In this document: piece by piece, positions 17,470 through 26,150 of the stretch
Position numbering within the stretch: position 1 is the first letter of the stretch
Layout of the letters: each line of letters starts with the position of its first letter
NCBI GenBank assembly: GCA_017794825.1
Contig: CP051237.1
Span: 1,984,001 to 2,048,000, forward strand
DNA: 64,000 bases
Source of the DNA: Pararhizobium sp.
Lineage (GTDB): Bacteria; Pseudomonadota; Alphaproteobacteria; Rhizobiales; Rhizobiaceae
Direction: 5' to 3'
Position numbers and translations under genes: made by a program
The notes under the pieces: generated by a model
Seen by the model: only the letters and a program-made list of their open reading frames with translations
Told to the model about the DNA's origin: nothing
Databases searched by the model: none

Positions 17470-18218
17470 AACCGGTCTTTTCGCTGTCATCACCTGATGC
17501 TATCCCTGTCGTCATGGCTTCCTATGAACGCATCGTCATTCTCACTGGCGCCGGTCTTTCGGCGGAATCCGGGCTCTCCACCTTTCGTGACAAAGGAGGC
17601 ATCTGGGAGAAACACCGGATCGAGGACGTGGCGACGCCCGAGGCTTTTCAGCGCGACCCCGAACGGGTTCTGACCTTCTACAATACCCGGCGCAACAGTC
17701 ACGGCGATGTTCAACCCAACGCTGCTCACAAGGCGCTTGCCCGGCTGGAGGCGGAGTATCCGGGCGACGTTCTGACCGTCACCCAGAATGTCGATCCGCT
17801 GCACGAGATGGCAGGCACGAAAAACCTGATCCACATGCATGGAGAGATCGCCAAGTCGCTGTGCATGCATTGCGGATCGCGAGCGCCCTGGGAAACCGAT
17901 CTGGCGGTGGACCTGGTATGCGCGGCGTGCGACATGACCGGCGGCATGCGCCCGGATGTCGTCTGGTTTGGCGAGATGCCCTACCGCATGGGGGAGATCT
18001 ATTCGGCGCTGGCCGATTGCGACCTGTTCATTTCGATCGGCACGAGCGGCAACGTCTATCCGGCGGCCGGTTTCGTTGCCGAGGCGCGCGAAGCCGGCGC
18101 ACATACGGTCGAGCTCAACCTCGAGCCTTCCGCCGGCATTACTCTGTTCAACGAGGCAATCCATGGCAAGGCGACCGAAGTGGTGCCCGCCTATGTGGAG
18201 CGGATGTTGCAGGGCTGA
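17466..18218 (+). CDS. cobB: NAD-dependent protein deacylase, Sir2/CobB family
   Basis: A 250-residue sirtuin. NAD-binding elements are GAGLSAESGLSTFRDKGGIW (28-47) and TQNVDPLHEMAG. The catalytic His is H125 in MHGE. The zinc site is C133/C136/C152/C155. Y72-x-x-R75 in FYNTRR is the class III signature of enzymes that also remove succinyl groups. The frame begins at ATG 17466, overlapping the toxin stop (ATGA). An internal ATG at 17514 (MASYERIV) would give the more usual length and cannot be excluded. Placement behind a toxin-antitoxin pair may be read-through transcription or a linkage of NAD metabolism with toxin control. Confidence 0.88.
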   Translation: MKPVFSLSSPDAIPVVMASYERIVILTGAGLSAESGLSTFRDKGGIWEKHRIEDVATPEAFQRDPERVLTFYNTRRNSHGDVQPNAAHKALARLEAEYPGDVLTVTQNVDPLHEMAGTKNLIHMHGEIAKSLCMHCGSRAPWETDLAVDLVCAACDMTGGMRPDVVWFGEMPYRMGEIYSALADCDLFISIGTSGNVYPAAGFVAEAREAGAHTVELNLEPSAGITLFNEAIHGKATEVVPAYVERMLQG

Positions 18219-18280
18219 CCCAATTTGAACCCAATTCCGCGCCAGTTTCGATTTCTCACCAAAGGAAAGGACCGATCCCG

Positions 18281-18550
18281 ATGCGAACCATCCTTGCAAC
18301 CAGCCTGCTTTTTGTGTCGACAATATCCGCTTTGGCTGATCGTCCGCCAAACGCCGAAGAGCGGAAGGCTATCGAAGACGTTCTGACGGCAGCGGGGTAC
18401 ACGTCATGGGAGGAGATTGAGTTCGATGATGACGACGATGACGAGAACGACCGCGTCTGGGAAGTCGATGACGCGATTGGCCCGGATGGCAGGGAGTATG
18501 ATCTGAAACTCGACACGGGATTCCGAATCATCAAGAAAGAGCTGGACTGA
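18281..18550 (+). CDS. small PepSY-like secreted protein
   Basis: An 89-residue protein with a Sec signal (MRTILATSLLFVSTISALA). The mature part pairs an 'EERKAIEDVLTAAGYTSWEE' helix with strands ending in GREYDLKLDTGFRIIKKELD, which is the PepSY-like pattern common in alphaproteobacterial periplasmic proteins. A run of acidic residues (mainly D) sits in the middle. AAGGAAAGG upstream supports ATG 18281. Function is unknown; PepSY domains are thought to inhibit proteases or bind metals. Confidence 0.75.
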   Translation: MRTILATSLLFVSTISALADRPPNAEERKAIEDVLTAAGYTSWEEIEFDDDDDDENDRVWEVDDAIGPDGREYDLKLDTGFRIIKKELD

Positions 18551-18575
18551 TTCACAAGCAACTCGGACGCATCCG

Positions 18576-18827
18576 CTATTTCACAGCCGGATCGACATCC
18601 TTGACGGCGGCATGGCAAGCAGCCGACAGATCCTGCGAATTCCTGGCAAGGCACTGAAAGGCTTCAACCCCGCCCGGCGAAACGCCCCGGCAGTGGGCAA
18701 TGAAATCGCCGCGGCAATTGGCCCGCAGGGCCTGTTTCTGGTCGTCGGTTACGGCGAATGCCGCTGTTGACGCAGCGATGGCCATAGGCAGGAAAAACAA
18801 GGCGCAGGCGGTTCGACAGGATCGCAT
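18576..18827 (-). CDS. small secreted cysteine-rich repeat protein
   Basis: An 83-residue protein with a signal peptide ending at AAFA. The mature part ALRANCRGDFIAHCRGVSPG then FQCLARNSQDLSAACHAAV follows the 'C..D...C..v.pGg....CL..n...LS..C' cysteine-rich repeat pattern, giving four conserved Cys. Homologous small proteins occur widely in Hyphomicrobiales with no known role. The ribosome site GGAGAT is four bases before ATG 18827 and lies in a possible hairpin (18832-18849). Confidence 0.72.
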   Translation of the reverse strand: MRSCRTACALFFLPMAIAASTAAFAVTDDQKQALRANCRGDFIAHCRGVSPGGVEAFQCLARNSQDLSAACHAAVKDVDPAVK

Positions 18828-18831
18828 GTTG

Positions 18832-18849
18832 ATCTCCTTGAGCGGAGAT
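18832..18849 (-). promoter_or_regulatory. hairpin covering the ribosome site of the cysteine-rich gene
   Basis: On the minus-strand RNA, AUCUCC (18849-18844) can pair with GGAGAU (18837-18832) over a 6-base loop. GGAG is the Shine-Dalgarno of the gene starting at 18827. An outer UUG/CAA could extend the stem with a bulge. Regulation is inferred. Confidence 0.4.
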
Positions 18850-18898
18850 TAATCAAAGCATGCGAATCGCGCGCCTTCAACCACTCAGCTTGCCGCAA

Positions 18899-19396
18899 TC
18901 ACACTTCCTTCCAGCCGTCCGGCGTCTTCATGCGGTGGTGGATGGCGTTGCCCTGACCCAGCGTCTGCTCGATGAAACAACCCTTTTTCGCTGTCTCGAT
19001 TAGCTCGATGACCTTGTCTTCCGGATCGGGACTGTCGATCAGCACGTCGATCTCGAAGCTCTTCGGCGCCGTCTCGTAGACCCGGCCGACCTGCTTCCAA
19101 TTCCACTGCACGCGGGTGTGCACGTCGAGATCGTTGAGCGTTACGCCCAGCCGTTTCGCAAAGGCCCGGATCTGCGTCATGATGCAGCCGGTTATGGAGC
19201 CCACGAACAATGCGAGCGGAGGCGGCGCAGAAGCATCGCCGCCATGGAAGGGCCCTTCGTCGGTAGCGAGTTCGAACTCCTCCAGCGACGGCTTGACCAT
19301 CTGGACGGCGAGCTCGTTGCGCATCTTGCCGACAGCCTTTCCCTGGCAGTCGAACTGGACGACCGTGCGGTCGGGCATCGCAGAAAAATCGCTCAT
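18899..19396 (-). CDS. OsmC family protein
   Basis: An OsmC/Ohr-fold protein of 165 residues from ATG 19396, supported by AAGGA upstream; an extension to 19438 would overlap the lactonase gene. LALFVGSITGCIMTQIRAFA carries the first peroxidatic-type cysteine. KKGCFIEQTL carries the second, as in the OsmC two-Cys arrangement. The family reduces organic hydroperoxides with thiols, but OsmC paralogues inside catabolic operons may have other thiol-dependent roles. It is the last gene of the TRAP/BKACE/lactonase operon, one base after the lactonase stop. Confidence 0.83.
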   Translation of the reverse strand: MSDFSAMPDRTVVQFDCQGKAVGKMRNELAVQMVKPSLEEFELATDEGPFHGGDASAPPPLALFVGSITGCIMTQIRAFAKRLGVTLNDLDVHTRVQWNWKQVGRVYETAPKSFEIDVLIDSPDPEDKVIELIETAKKGCFIEQTLGQGNAIHHRMKTPDGWKEV

Positions 19397-19397
19397 G

Positions 19398-20423
19398 TCA
19401 TTGTCCTTCATTCCAGTGAACCATGGGAAGACCCGCAACGGGCGAACGGAAATACGGGATCGTCGTTCCGCGCAGGCTGCCGATATAGACGTTCTTCAGA
19501 TCGGGACCGCCGAAGGTTACGCTTGCCATCCAGGGCGCGATCGATCCGCCGCAGGCCATCTGCAGATCGGGCGTGACGCGATCCTCCTCAAAGGCCTTCA
19601 GCAATTCCTTGCCAGCGGCCGATCCGTGGTCGTCGTCAAGAATGATCTGCAGGTCGCCCTCCGGGGTGATGGCGAATATGCGATCGATCATCACATGGGT
19701 GCCCCAGAGATTTCCGTAGGCGTCAAAGGCAATGCCGTCGATGAAGGCGTTGTGATCGGAGGGCCCGAAGGTCTCCCGGTCAGTCAGCGAACCGTCTTCC
19801 TGCACGCGCAGGCGGGTGATGCGCTTGCCGGTCGTCTCGACGACATAGAGCCATTCCTCCTTCGCGTCGAAACGGATCTCGTTAGTGAAGGCAAAGCCGT
19901 CGGCGACGATGCGCAACCCCTTCTCGTCGGCCACGGCGACGAACCCGTCCTTCAGATCGGGACTTATCGCCTCCATCCAGTTCGGAATGGTGGTCGAGAC
20001 GGTCAGCCAGACCCGGTCGCGGCTGTCCCGCAACACGAAATTAACCTTGCCGATCGCCCGGCCGTCTATCGTGTCGTACAGCACTTCGCTCTCGCCTGTG
20101 CGCTTCATCACCTCCAGCCGGTCGGTGCCGAAATTGGAGACGAGGATGTCGCCGTTTCGGGCGAAGGCGAGACCGTTCGGCAGCGTGCCCTGCGTGAAGC
20201 GCGCCGCATCGTCGGTCGCGGATGCGAAATCAGTCTGCTGGGTCTGAGCGATGATCTCCTGGCGACCGTCCGGGAAGATGTGGACGACGCCGCCGCGGGC
20301 ATCCGCCGACCAGAGCGATCCGTCCGGCTCGGCTAGGATGCATTCAGGCCGCTGCAGATCGTGGCCGATGGTGTGGATCTCCGCCGGATCGACGACGAAA
20401 CCCTTGATCGGATTGTCGCCCAT
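19398..20423 (-). CDS. SMP-30/gluconolactonase family protein (paralogue 1)
   Basis: A 341-residue six-bladed beta-propeller hydrolase. It has repeated blade motifs such as CILAEPDGSLWSADARGGVV, LPNGLAFARNGDILVSNFG, and VVETTGKRITRL. The metal-site residues expected for SMP-30 enzymes (Glu in the first blade's AEPDG context, Asn in PNG, Asp in DGIAFD) appear in order. It probably hydrolyses a lactone formed in this operon's pathway. Its ATG shares one base with the BKACE stop. A distant paralogue at 58579 sits near another BKACE gene. Confidence 0.82.
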   Translation of the reverse strand: MGDNPIKGFVVDPAEIHTIGHDLQRPECILAEPDGSLWSADARGGVVHIFPDGRQEIIAQTQQTDFASATDDAARFTQGTLPNGLAFARNGDILVSNFGTDRLEVMKRTGESEVLYDTIDGRAIGKVNFVLRDSRDRVWLTVSTTIPNWMEAISPDLKDGFVAVADEKGLRIVADGFAFTNEIRFDAKEEWLYVVETTGKRITRLRVQEDGSLTDRETFGPSDHNAFIDGIAFDAYGNLWGTHVMIDRIFAITPEGDLQIILDDDHGSAAGKELLKAFEEDRVTPDLQMACGGSIAPWMASVTFGGPDLKNVYIGSLRGTTIPYFRSPVAGLPMVHWNEGQ

Positions 20424-21361
20424 CAGAACTTCACCATGTCGCCGCCCTTGAGATCGAGCGCTGCGCGCGCATCGGCAGGCGAAGCGACCTCAAGGCCGAG
20501 TTCTTCGATGATTGTGCGGATTTTCCTGACCTGCTGGGCATTGGATTCAGCAAGCTGGCCCTTGCCGATATTGAGCGAGTCCTCAAGGCCAACCCGGACA
20601 TTGCCGCCGAGCATGGCGGCCTGGGTGATGAACGGCATCTGGTAACGGCCGGCGGCAAGCACCGACCAGACATAATCGTCGCCGAAGAGACGGTCGGCCG
20701 TTTGTTTCATGAACATGACGTTTTCCATCTCGGCGCCGATTCCGCCAAGGATGCCGAAGATCGACTGCACCAGGAAAGGCGGCTTGATCAAGCCGGCGTC
20801 GACGAAATGGGCGAGATTGTAGAGATGGCCGATATCATAGCATTCGTGCTCGAAGCGGGTTCCGCAGCCCTCGCCCAGATGCTGCAGGATGTAGCGAATA
20901 TCCTTGAAGGTATTGCGGAAGATGAAGTCTTCACTGGCTTCCAGAAAAGGCTTTTCCCATTCGTGCTTCCAGGTCTTGTACTTGCCCGCCAGCGGATGCA
21001 GCGCGAAGTTCATCGAACCCATGTTGAGGGAGCACATTTCCGGCTCCGCCTTCAACGGGCCTGCGAGCCGCTCCTCGACCGTCATTCCAAGGCCGCCGCC
21101 GGTCGTGATGTTGATGACCGAATCCGTCGCCTGCTTGATGCGCGGCAGGAACTGCATGAATATCTCGGGATCCGGCGTCGGCCTGCCGTCTTCCGGGTTA
21201 CGCGCATGCAGGTGGATTATCGAGGCGCCGGCCTCGGCCGCGTCGATCGACTGACGGGCTATCTCGTCCGGGGTTATCGGCAGCGCGTCGGACATGGTTG
21301 GCGTGTGCACGCCCCCGGTCACGGCGCAGGTGATGATGACTTTATCCATTTTTCGGGCCAT
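20423..21361 (-). CDS. BKACE family (DUF849) beta-keto acid cleavage enzyme, long form
   Basis: A 312-residue DUF849 enzyme resembling 3-keto-5-aminohexanoate cleavage enzyme (Kce). Markers are VIITCAVTGGVHTPTMSDAL, the metal ligands in SIIHLHARNPEDGRP, CSLNMGSMNFA, and the acyl-CoA/substrate loop VRVGLEDSLNIGKGQLA. Known members act on keto-aminohexanoate, dehydrocarnitine or keto-adipate-type acids; the substrate here is undefined. ATG 21361 is supported by GGGAGG upstream. The protein is strongly similar to that at 61134 over its full length, and both are encoded near SMP-30 genes. Confidence 0.88.
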   Translation of the reverse strand: MARKMDKVIITCAVTGGVHTPTMSDALPITPDEIARQSIDAAEAGASIIHLHARNPEDGRPTPDPEIFMQFLPRIKQATDSVINITTGGGLGMTVEERLAGPLKAEPEMCSLNMGSMNFALHPLAGKYKTWKHEWEKPFLEASEDFIFRNTFKDIRYILQHLGEGCGTRFEHECYDIGHLYNLAHFVDAGLIKPPFLVQSIFGILGGIGAEMENVMFMKQTADRLFGDDYVWSVLAAGRYQMPFITQAAMLGGNVRVGLEDSLNIGKGQLAESNAQQVRKIRTIIEELGLEVASPADARAALDLKGGDMVKF

Positions 21362-21395
21362 AACGGCGCCTCCCTTTCAGCTATTTTTGTGAATG

Positions 21396-22172
21396 CTAGT
21401 CTTCGAAAATCGCCACCGCCCGGATGAAGCCGGCGGACGCGTCCTTGATCTTGAACGGAAAGCAGGAAATCTCGTATCCGTATGCCGGAAGCTGATCGAG
21501 ATTGGTCAGCTTTTCCATATGGCAGTAGCCGATTTCCATGCCGGCGCGATGGCCCTCCCAGATGATCGAGGGATCCTTCGTTTCCGCAAATCGCTTTGCG
21601 GTGTGAACGAAAGGCGCGTCCCAGCTCCAGCCGTCGATACCGGTAACCCGGACGCCGCGCTCAAGAAGATAGAGCGTCGCCTCCCGCCCCATGCCGCAGC
21701 CCCGCAACAGGAAATCGCTCTCTCCGTAGCGTGCGCCGGCGGCCGTGTTGACGACGACGATGTCGAGCGGCTGCAATTCGTAGCCAATACGTTTCAGTTC
21801 GGCCTCGACATCGTTGGCCGTCGCGACATAGCCGTCTTCCATGTGACGGAAATCGAGCTTGACGCCCGGACGGAAACACCAGTCGAGCGGCACCTCGTCG
21901 ATGGTCATGGCGCGTTCGCCATTGTTCATCGTCGAATGATAGTGGTACGGCGCATCAAGATGCGTTCCGTTATGGGTGGAGATGTTGAGCTGTTCGACGG
22001 CCCATCCCTCGCCGCCCGGCAGGCCTTCCTTTGTCAGACCGGAAAAGAATGTGGTGATCTGCTCGACCGTCGCCTGGTGATCGAAATACTCTATCTGGGG
22101 CAACGCTATCGGCGGATCGGAAGCAATCCCGGTTTCGAGCGGAACGGAGAGGTCGATAATACGTCTTGCCAT
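21396..22172 (-). CDS. cyclase family protein (kynurenine formamidase-like)
   Basis: A 258-residue metal-dependent amide or ester hydrolase of the 'cyclase' family. The diagnostic metal motif HNGTHLDAPYHYH follows LDLSVPLETG-type N-terminal residues. VTGIDGWSWDAPF and a C-terminal segment around GYCHMEKL complete the fold. Family members include formamidases and isatin hydrolase; here it may open a cyclic amide or lactone. It sits between the TRAP permease and BKACE genes in the same operon, so it likely works on the imported compound. Confidence 0.82.
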   Translation of the reverse strand: MARRIIDLSVPLETGIASDPPIALPQIEYFDHQATVEQITTFFSGLTKEGLPGGEGWAVEQLNISTHNGTHLDAPYHYHSTMNNGERAMTIDEVPLDWCFRPGVKLDFRHMEDGYVATANDVEAELKRIGYELQPLDIVVVNTAAGARYGESDFLLRGCGMGREATLYLLERGVRVTGIDGWSWDAPFVHTAKRFAETKDPSIIWEGHRAGMEIGYCHMEKLTNLDQLPAYGYEISCFPFKIKDASAGFIRAVAIFED

Positions 22173-22190
22173 TGATTGTCCTTCCGGAAA

Positions 22191-23501
22191 CTACTGGATG
22201 AGCGCCGTGGTGAGCGGCGGATATGCGAGAACTGCGAGAAGCACGACCACCATCATCAAGGCGAAGGGCGCCGCGCCGCGGAAGATCTCGCCGAGGCTGA
22301 TCGAATCGTCGTCGAGGGTCGACTTGATGACGAAGACCGATATCCCGAAAGGCGGGGTCAGCAGACCAATTTCAACCGCGATGACCGTCACGATGCCGAA
22401 CCAGACAAGATCGACGCCGAGCGGCTGAACCACCGGCAGCATCAGCGGCACCATGATCAACATGATCGAAGAGGAATCGAGGATCGTGCCCATGACAATC
22501 AGCAGAACGACATAGGCAATGATGACGCCCCAGAAGCCAATATCGGCGGTGGCGACAAATACGCCGAACTCCTGTGGCACGCCGGACAGCGCAAGCATGC
22601 GCGAATACATTTGCGCGGCGATGATGAGGAAACATACCGACGCCGTGACCAGACCGGTGTCGGTCAGAACTTCCCAGAAATTGGACAAGGTGAGCGTGCG
22701 GCGAAACAGGCCGATAACGATGGCTCCGAGACATCCGACCGCGCCGGCCTCGATCGGCGTAAAGACGCCAGCGTAGATACCGCCGAGCACCAGCAGGATC
22801 AGCGCGAGGATCGGCAGGCCCTTCTTCGCCATTTCCGCGGAGGTCATGTCGTGCTCGGTATCCTCGGACAGGTTTTCGCCGATAAAGGAGGGCCAGAAAT
22901 AGGCCATGGAGATGACGCCGCCGGCGAATACGATCGCCAGCAGGATGCCCGGCAACACGCCTGCAAGAAACAGGTCTCCAACGGATTGCTCGGTCAGAAG
23001 CCCGTATAGAATGAGCAGCAGGCTCGGCGGGATCAGCATGCCGAGGACGGAAGACCCCGCGACGACGCCGACGGAGAATTTGCCGGTATAGCCATGGCGC
23101 ACCATTTCCGGCACGGCAATGCGGGTAAAGACGGCGGCGGACGCAATGGAGATGCCCGTGATTGCGGCGAATATCGCATTGGCGGCGACAGTGGAAACGC
23201 CGAGACCGCCCTTGACCCGGCGAAAGAGCTGGTTGGCGACGTCGTAGGCGTCGCGCCCGAGGCCGGACACCGAAACGAGGAATCCCATCAGGACGAACAA
23301 CGGCACGACGCCGAAAAAATACGATGAGATGGTTTCGGACGCGGCGAGCGCGAGGAGCTTGCCGGCGAGAAGCGGCGACCCCTTGATCATCCACACGCCG
23401 ACATAGGAGCACAGCATAAGGGCGATCGGCACCCAGAGGCCGGCATAGACAAGCACCATCATGGCGCCGAGCGTCGCCAGACCGATTTCAAAAGAGCTCA
23501 T
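22191..23501 (-). CDS. TRAP transporter large permease (DctM)
   Basis: A 436-residue membrane protein with about 12 segments. Typical DctM sequences are visible: PLFVLMGFLVSVSGLGRDAY, ITGISIASAAVFTRIAVPEM, LIPPSLLLILYGLLTEQSVG and GTILDSSSIMLIMVPLMLPV. It overlaps the small permease by four bases. With 23498 and 24080 it forms a complete TRAP importer driven by a sodium gradient. Confidence 0.92.
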   Translation of the reverse strand: MSSFEIGLATLGAMMVLVYAGLWVPIALMLCSYVGVWMIKGSPLLAGKLLALAASETISSYFFGVVPLFVLMGFLVSVSGLGRDAYDVANQLFRRVKGGLGVSTVAANAIFAAITGISIASAAVFTRIAVPEMVRHGYTGKFSVGVVAGSSVLGMLIPPSLLLILYGLLTEQSVGDLFLAGVLPGILLAIVFAGGVISMAYFWPSFIGENLSEDTEHDMTSAEMAKKGLPILALILLVLGGIYAGVFTPIEAGAVGCLGAIVIGLFRRTLTLSNFWEVLTDTGLVTASVCFLIIAAQMYSRMLALSGVPQEFGVFVATADIGFWGVIIAYVVLLIVMGTILDSSSIMLIMVPLMLPVVQPLGVDLVWFGIVTVIAVEIGLLTPPFGISVFVIKSTLDDDSISLGEIFRGAAPFALMMVVVLLAVLAYPPLTTALIQ

Positions 23502-24070
23502 CGGCCGGCTTCCTCGTCTTCATCGGGATGGAAAACGCCCCAGAGCGCAACGGCGCCGGAAATGGCGAGCTGCATGAGCAGAGCTGCGCAGCCAATCAGT
23601 ATGACCAGCTTGACCGGCCAGTCGGGAAAGGTGAAGTCACCGACTGTTCCGACATAGGACTGGCGCTCCCAGGATTTCTCAAACAATGGGATGCTTGCGG
23701 AGAACAGCAGCCAGATCAGTACAAGGGCGGCGATGACGTAGACGAATTCCAGGGCGCTGCGCACGCGTTTCGAGCGGCGAGCGACGGCGTCGAGAAGCGC
23801 GTCCGTGCGGGTGAAGCGCCCCATGCGAAAAGCCTGCGAGACCTGCAGGAAGACAATCGCGACAATGGACATCGAGACGATTTCAGGGACGCCCGATATC
23901 GGCGCGAGGAAGGCGTTGCGGCCGATCACGTCCGCATTGACGAGTATCACGAGACCAAGAATCATGATCGTGCCGATCACATTCAGCGTGTTCGAAATGC
24001 TGTCAGCGACGCCGCGAACCTTCCCGGCCGCGCCGGAGCCCGAAGGCTCCGGTTTGGTTTCCATGGTCAT
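23498..24070 (-). CDS. TRAP transporter small permease (DctQ)
   Basis: A 190-residue DctQ subunit with four membrane segments. NVIGTIMILGLVILVNADVI then GRNAFLAPISGVPEIVSMSI is the family signature (Asn-Ala-Asp, Gly-Arg and Glu in the second helix). The C-terminus carries an acidic tail (DEDEEAGR). The start may be the first or third codon (MTMETK). It follows the receptor gene after nine bases. Confidence 0.9.
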   Translation of the reverse strand: MTMETKPEPSGSGAAGKVRGVADSISNTLNVIGTIMILGLVILVNADVIGRNAFLAPISGVPEIVSMSIVAIVFLQVSQAFRMGRFTRTDALLDAVARRSKRVRSALEFVYVIAALVLIWLLFSASIPLFEKSWERQSYVGTVGDFTFPDWPVKLVILIGCAALLMQLAISGAVALWGVFHPDEDEEAGR

Positions 24071-24079
24071 GACGACCGC

Positions 24080-25141
24080 TTACTCCTGGTCCCAGTTGCG
24101 AACGGGCGAGCCGCCGGCCGCCCGGACGGCTTCCATGTAGGCCTTCAGGATCTCCGTGCCGGCCTTGCCTTCACTGTCGACCTGAGCGGCCCATGTCTGC
24201 GCGACATTGTCCATGCCGTCAGCCCACTGCTTGCGGAACGCGTCATCGACTTCCGTGATGGTTGCGCCCTGCTCTTCCATGGCCTTGAGACTTGCGACCA
24301 TCGCCTTGTTGAGATCGGCGAGGTAGGCGGCCTTGAAGTCGTCGCCCGCCTTCAACAACGCCTGCTGAACGACTTCCGGCTGGCTATCGAACCACTCCTT
24401 GTTGGCGGCGAGCGAACCGGCGTATTGCGCGCCGAAACCGACCTTGGTGATGTAGGGCGCGACTTCGTAGAGCTTGCCTGGCAGAGCGGCCGTCGCAAAG
24501 ACGATCACGCCGTCATAGACCCCGGTCTTGATCTCGTTGTAGTACGTGGTGAGATTGCCGGAAACGCCGACAGCGCCCGTTCCTTCCAGCCAGTTCACGG
24601 CCGGGCCAGGCGCGCCGATCTTCTTGCCTGCGAGATCTTCCATGGAATTGACCGGGAACGTGGTCATCAGCAGATAGTCGTCGATGCCGGACGGCGCGCC
24701 GAGATACTGCAGATTGTTTTCGAGCCAGGTTTCGAGCATCTTCGGATTGTCGTCGTGAAGCTTGTCGATCGTCTCGACGACAAGATCAGGATCGGACGAG
24801 ACGAAGGGGGTGTAGTAACTGACGTTCTGCAACGACAGTTTCGCAGGATCGAAGACCGACGAAATGACGCCGAGCTCGGCCAGGCCTTCCTCGACTGCCT
24901 CGGTCTCGTCGCCGACCTTGGCCAGCGACCCGCCATACTGTTCATCCCAGCTGAAGGTGTATTCGGTGCCCTCGAGTTGCTTGTTGACCGAGGGAATGAA
25001 GACCTCCGGCACCAGCCTGACCCAGCGGAATACCGGCGGATGTCCGGCAACGACGGTGGCGTTGATGGTTTCGGCCTGCGAGACGGCCGAGAGGCTCGCG
25101 AACATCGTCGTCGCAAGCGCGGTCAGAATAAGCTTTCTCAT
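24080..25141 (-). CDS. TRAP transporter substrate-binding protein (DctP)
   Basis: A 353-residue periplasmic receptor with a signal peptide ending in VSQAE. The mature protein begins INATVVAGHPPVFRWVRLVP, typical of DctP. The ligand-binding carboxylate arginine is expected around the NEIKTGVYDGVIVFATAAL segment, but I cannot pin it down. The enzymes in the operon suggest an acid that becomes a beta-keto acid or lactone. The start is preceded by GGAGGAGAAA. The TetR gene lies 12 bases upstream in the same direction. Confidence 0.9.
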   Translation of the reverse strand: MRKLILTALATTMFASLSAVSQAETINATVVAGHPPVFRWVRLVPEVFIPSVNKQLEGTEYTFSWDEQYGGSLAKVGDETEAVEEGLAELGVISSVFDPAKLSLQNVSYYTPFVSSDPDLVVETIDKLHDDNPKMLETWLENNLQYLGAPSGIDDYLLMTTFPVNSMEDLAGKKIGAPGPAVNWLEGTGAVGVSGNLTTYYNEIKTGVYDGVIVFATAALPGKLYEVAPYITKVGFGAQYAGSLAANKEWFDSQPEVVQQALLKAGDDFKAAYLADLNKAMVASLKAMEEQGATITEVDDAFRKQWADGMDNVAQTWAAQVDSEGKAGTEILKAYMEAVRAAGGSPVRNWDQE

Positions 25142-25153
25142 TTTCTCCTCCTG

Positions 25154-25843
25154 TTATTCGACTTTCTCATCGAACTGGTTGACTGCCTGCATTGCCAGCG
25201 CCCTGATGCCGGCGCACGAAAATGCGACGGTGGCGCCGACTATTTCCTCCGTATCGGAATCGTTGCAACGCCCTTGCGAAAGCCGCGCCGCGCGGCCGGT
25301 TCTCGCCATTACGGATAATGCGACGCTGATCGAATACAGATAGGCGCGCACAGCCGCCGCCATGTCCAGCTCCGGCATCACCTTGCGCATGGCTGCGATC
25401 GAGCGACTGGCGATCGGATCGTAATGTTGGCTCGTCATGTTTTGCGAACGTTCATCCGCGGAATTGCTGAAACTGACGACGAGCCGCGCATAGGCGCTGC
25501 CGCCCCGAGTTTCGTCATGCCCCATTTCGATCGTCGGCCGAAGCAGGGCCTCCATCAGCTTCTCGAGCGTCGGAACGCCCTCGGCGAACAGCCTGTCGAG
25601 CGCGGCGTTGCGCTGCGCGTTGACGGCGCCGGCGCGACGGTCGATCACCTCGTCGTAGAGCTGGTCCTTGTTCTGGAAATAATAGTGGATCATCGCCTGA
25701 TTGACGCCGGCGTCGCGGGCGATGCCGCGGATCGAGGCTCCGCCGAAACCGAGCTCTGCGAATGCGCGCTCGGCCGCATCGAGAATGGCCTCGCGGGCCT
25801 TCTGCGAATTGCGCGCGTCTTTCTTCGGCAGCTCAGACAGCAT
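25154..25843 (-). CDS. TetR family transcriptional regulator
   Basis: A 229-residue TetR protein. The helix-turn-helix lies in AERAFAELGFGGASIRGIAR then DAGVNQAMIHYYFQNKDQLY. The remainder is an all-helical ligand domain with DUF1956-like length. It is the first gene of the TRAP/BKACE operon, so it is presumably autoregulatory. A perfect 14-bp palindrome 64 bp upstream of its start is a good operator candidate and could also affect the divergent acyl-CoA ligase gene. Confidence 0.87.
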   Translation of the reverse strand: MLSELPKKDARNSQKAREAILDAAERAFAELGFGGASIRGIARDAGVNQAMIHYYFQNKDQLYDEVIDRRAGAVNAQRNAALDRLFAEGVPTLEKLMEALLRPTIEMGHDETRGGSAYARLVVSFSNSADERSQNMTSQHYDPIASRSIAAMRKVMPELDMAAAVRAYLYSISVALSVMARTGRAARLSQGRCNDSDTEEIVGATVAFSCAGIRALAMQAVNQFDEKVE

Positions 25844-26150
25844 TCATCCTCCCGCAATCGCGCCCTCCAGCGCGACGAGCCGACACTTCTCCTCACGGCT
25901 CTATTAATCAAACGTTTGATAAATCCAACGAATTGTCAAGCGGATTTTGCGCGGCGCCTGATTTCGGCAGCTGTCGCACAAAGATAACGCGCATCTTGTA
26001 CCTCTGCGTCGTGTTCTTACCTTTACGTAAGATGGATCTTGGGCTATGGCCTGCCGCATGCACGCTGTGCCGCTGCACACGGGATATATCGCTTGCAACG
26101 GAAGCAGTGTATCCTGTTCTTTTTATACGGTCGTTTCTCGGGAGGAAGCA
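25844..26150. promoter_or_regulatory. divergent promoter region with TetR operator candidate
   Basis: ATCAAACGTTTGAT at 25907-25920 is a perfect 14-bp palindrome, typical of a TetR operator, between the tetR gene and the fadD-like gene. The rest of the 307 bases contains no supported gene. Codons upstream of the fadD start are open but not conserved-looking. Confidence 0.6.
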
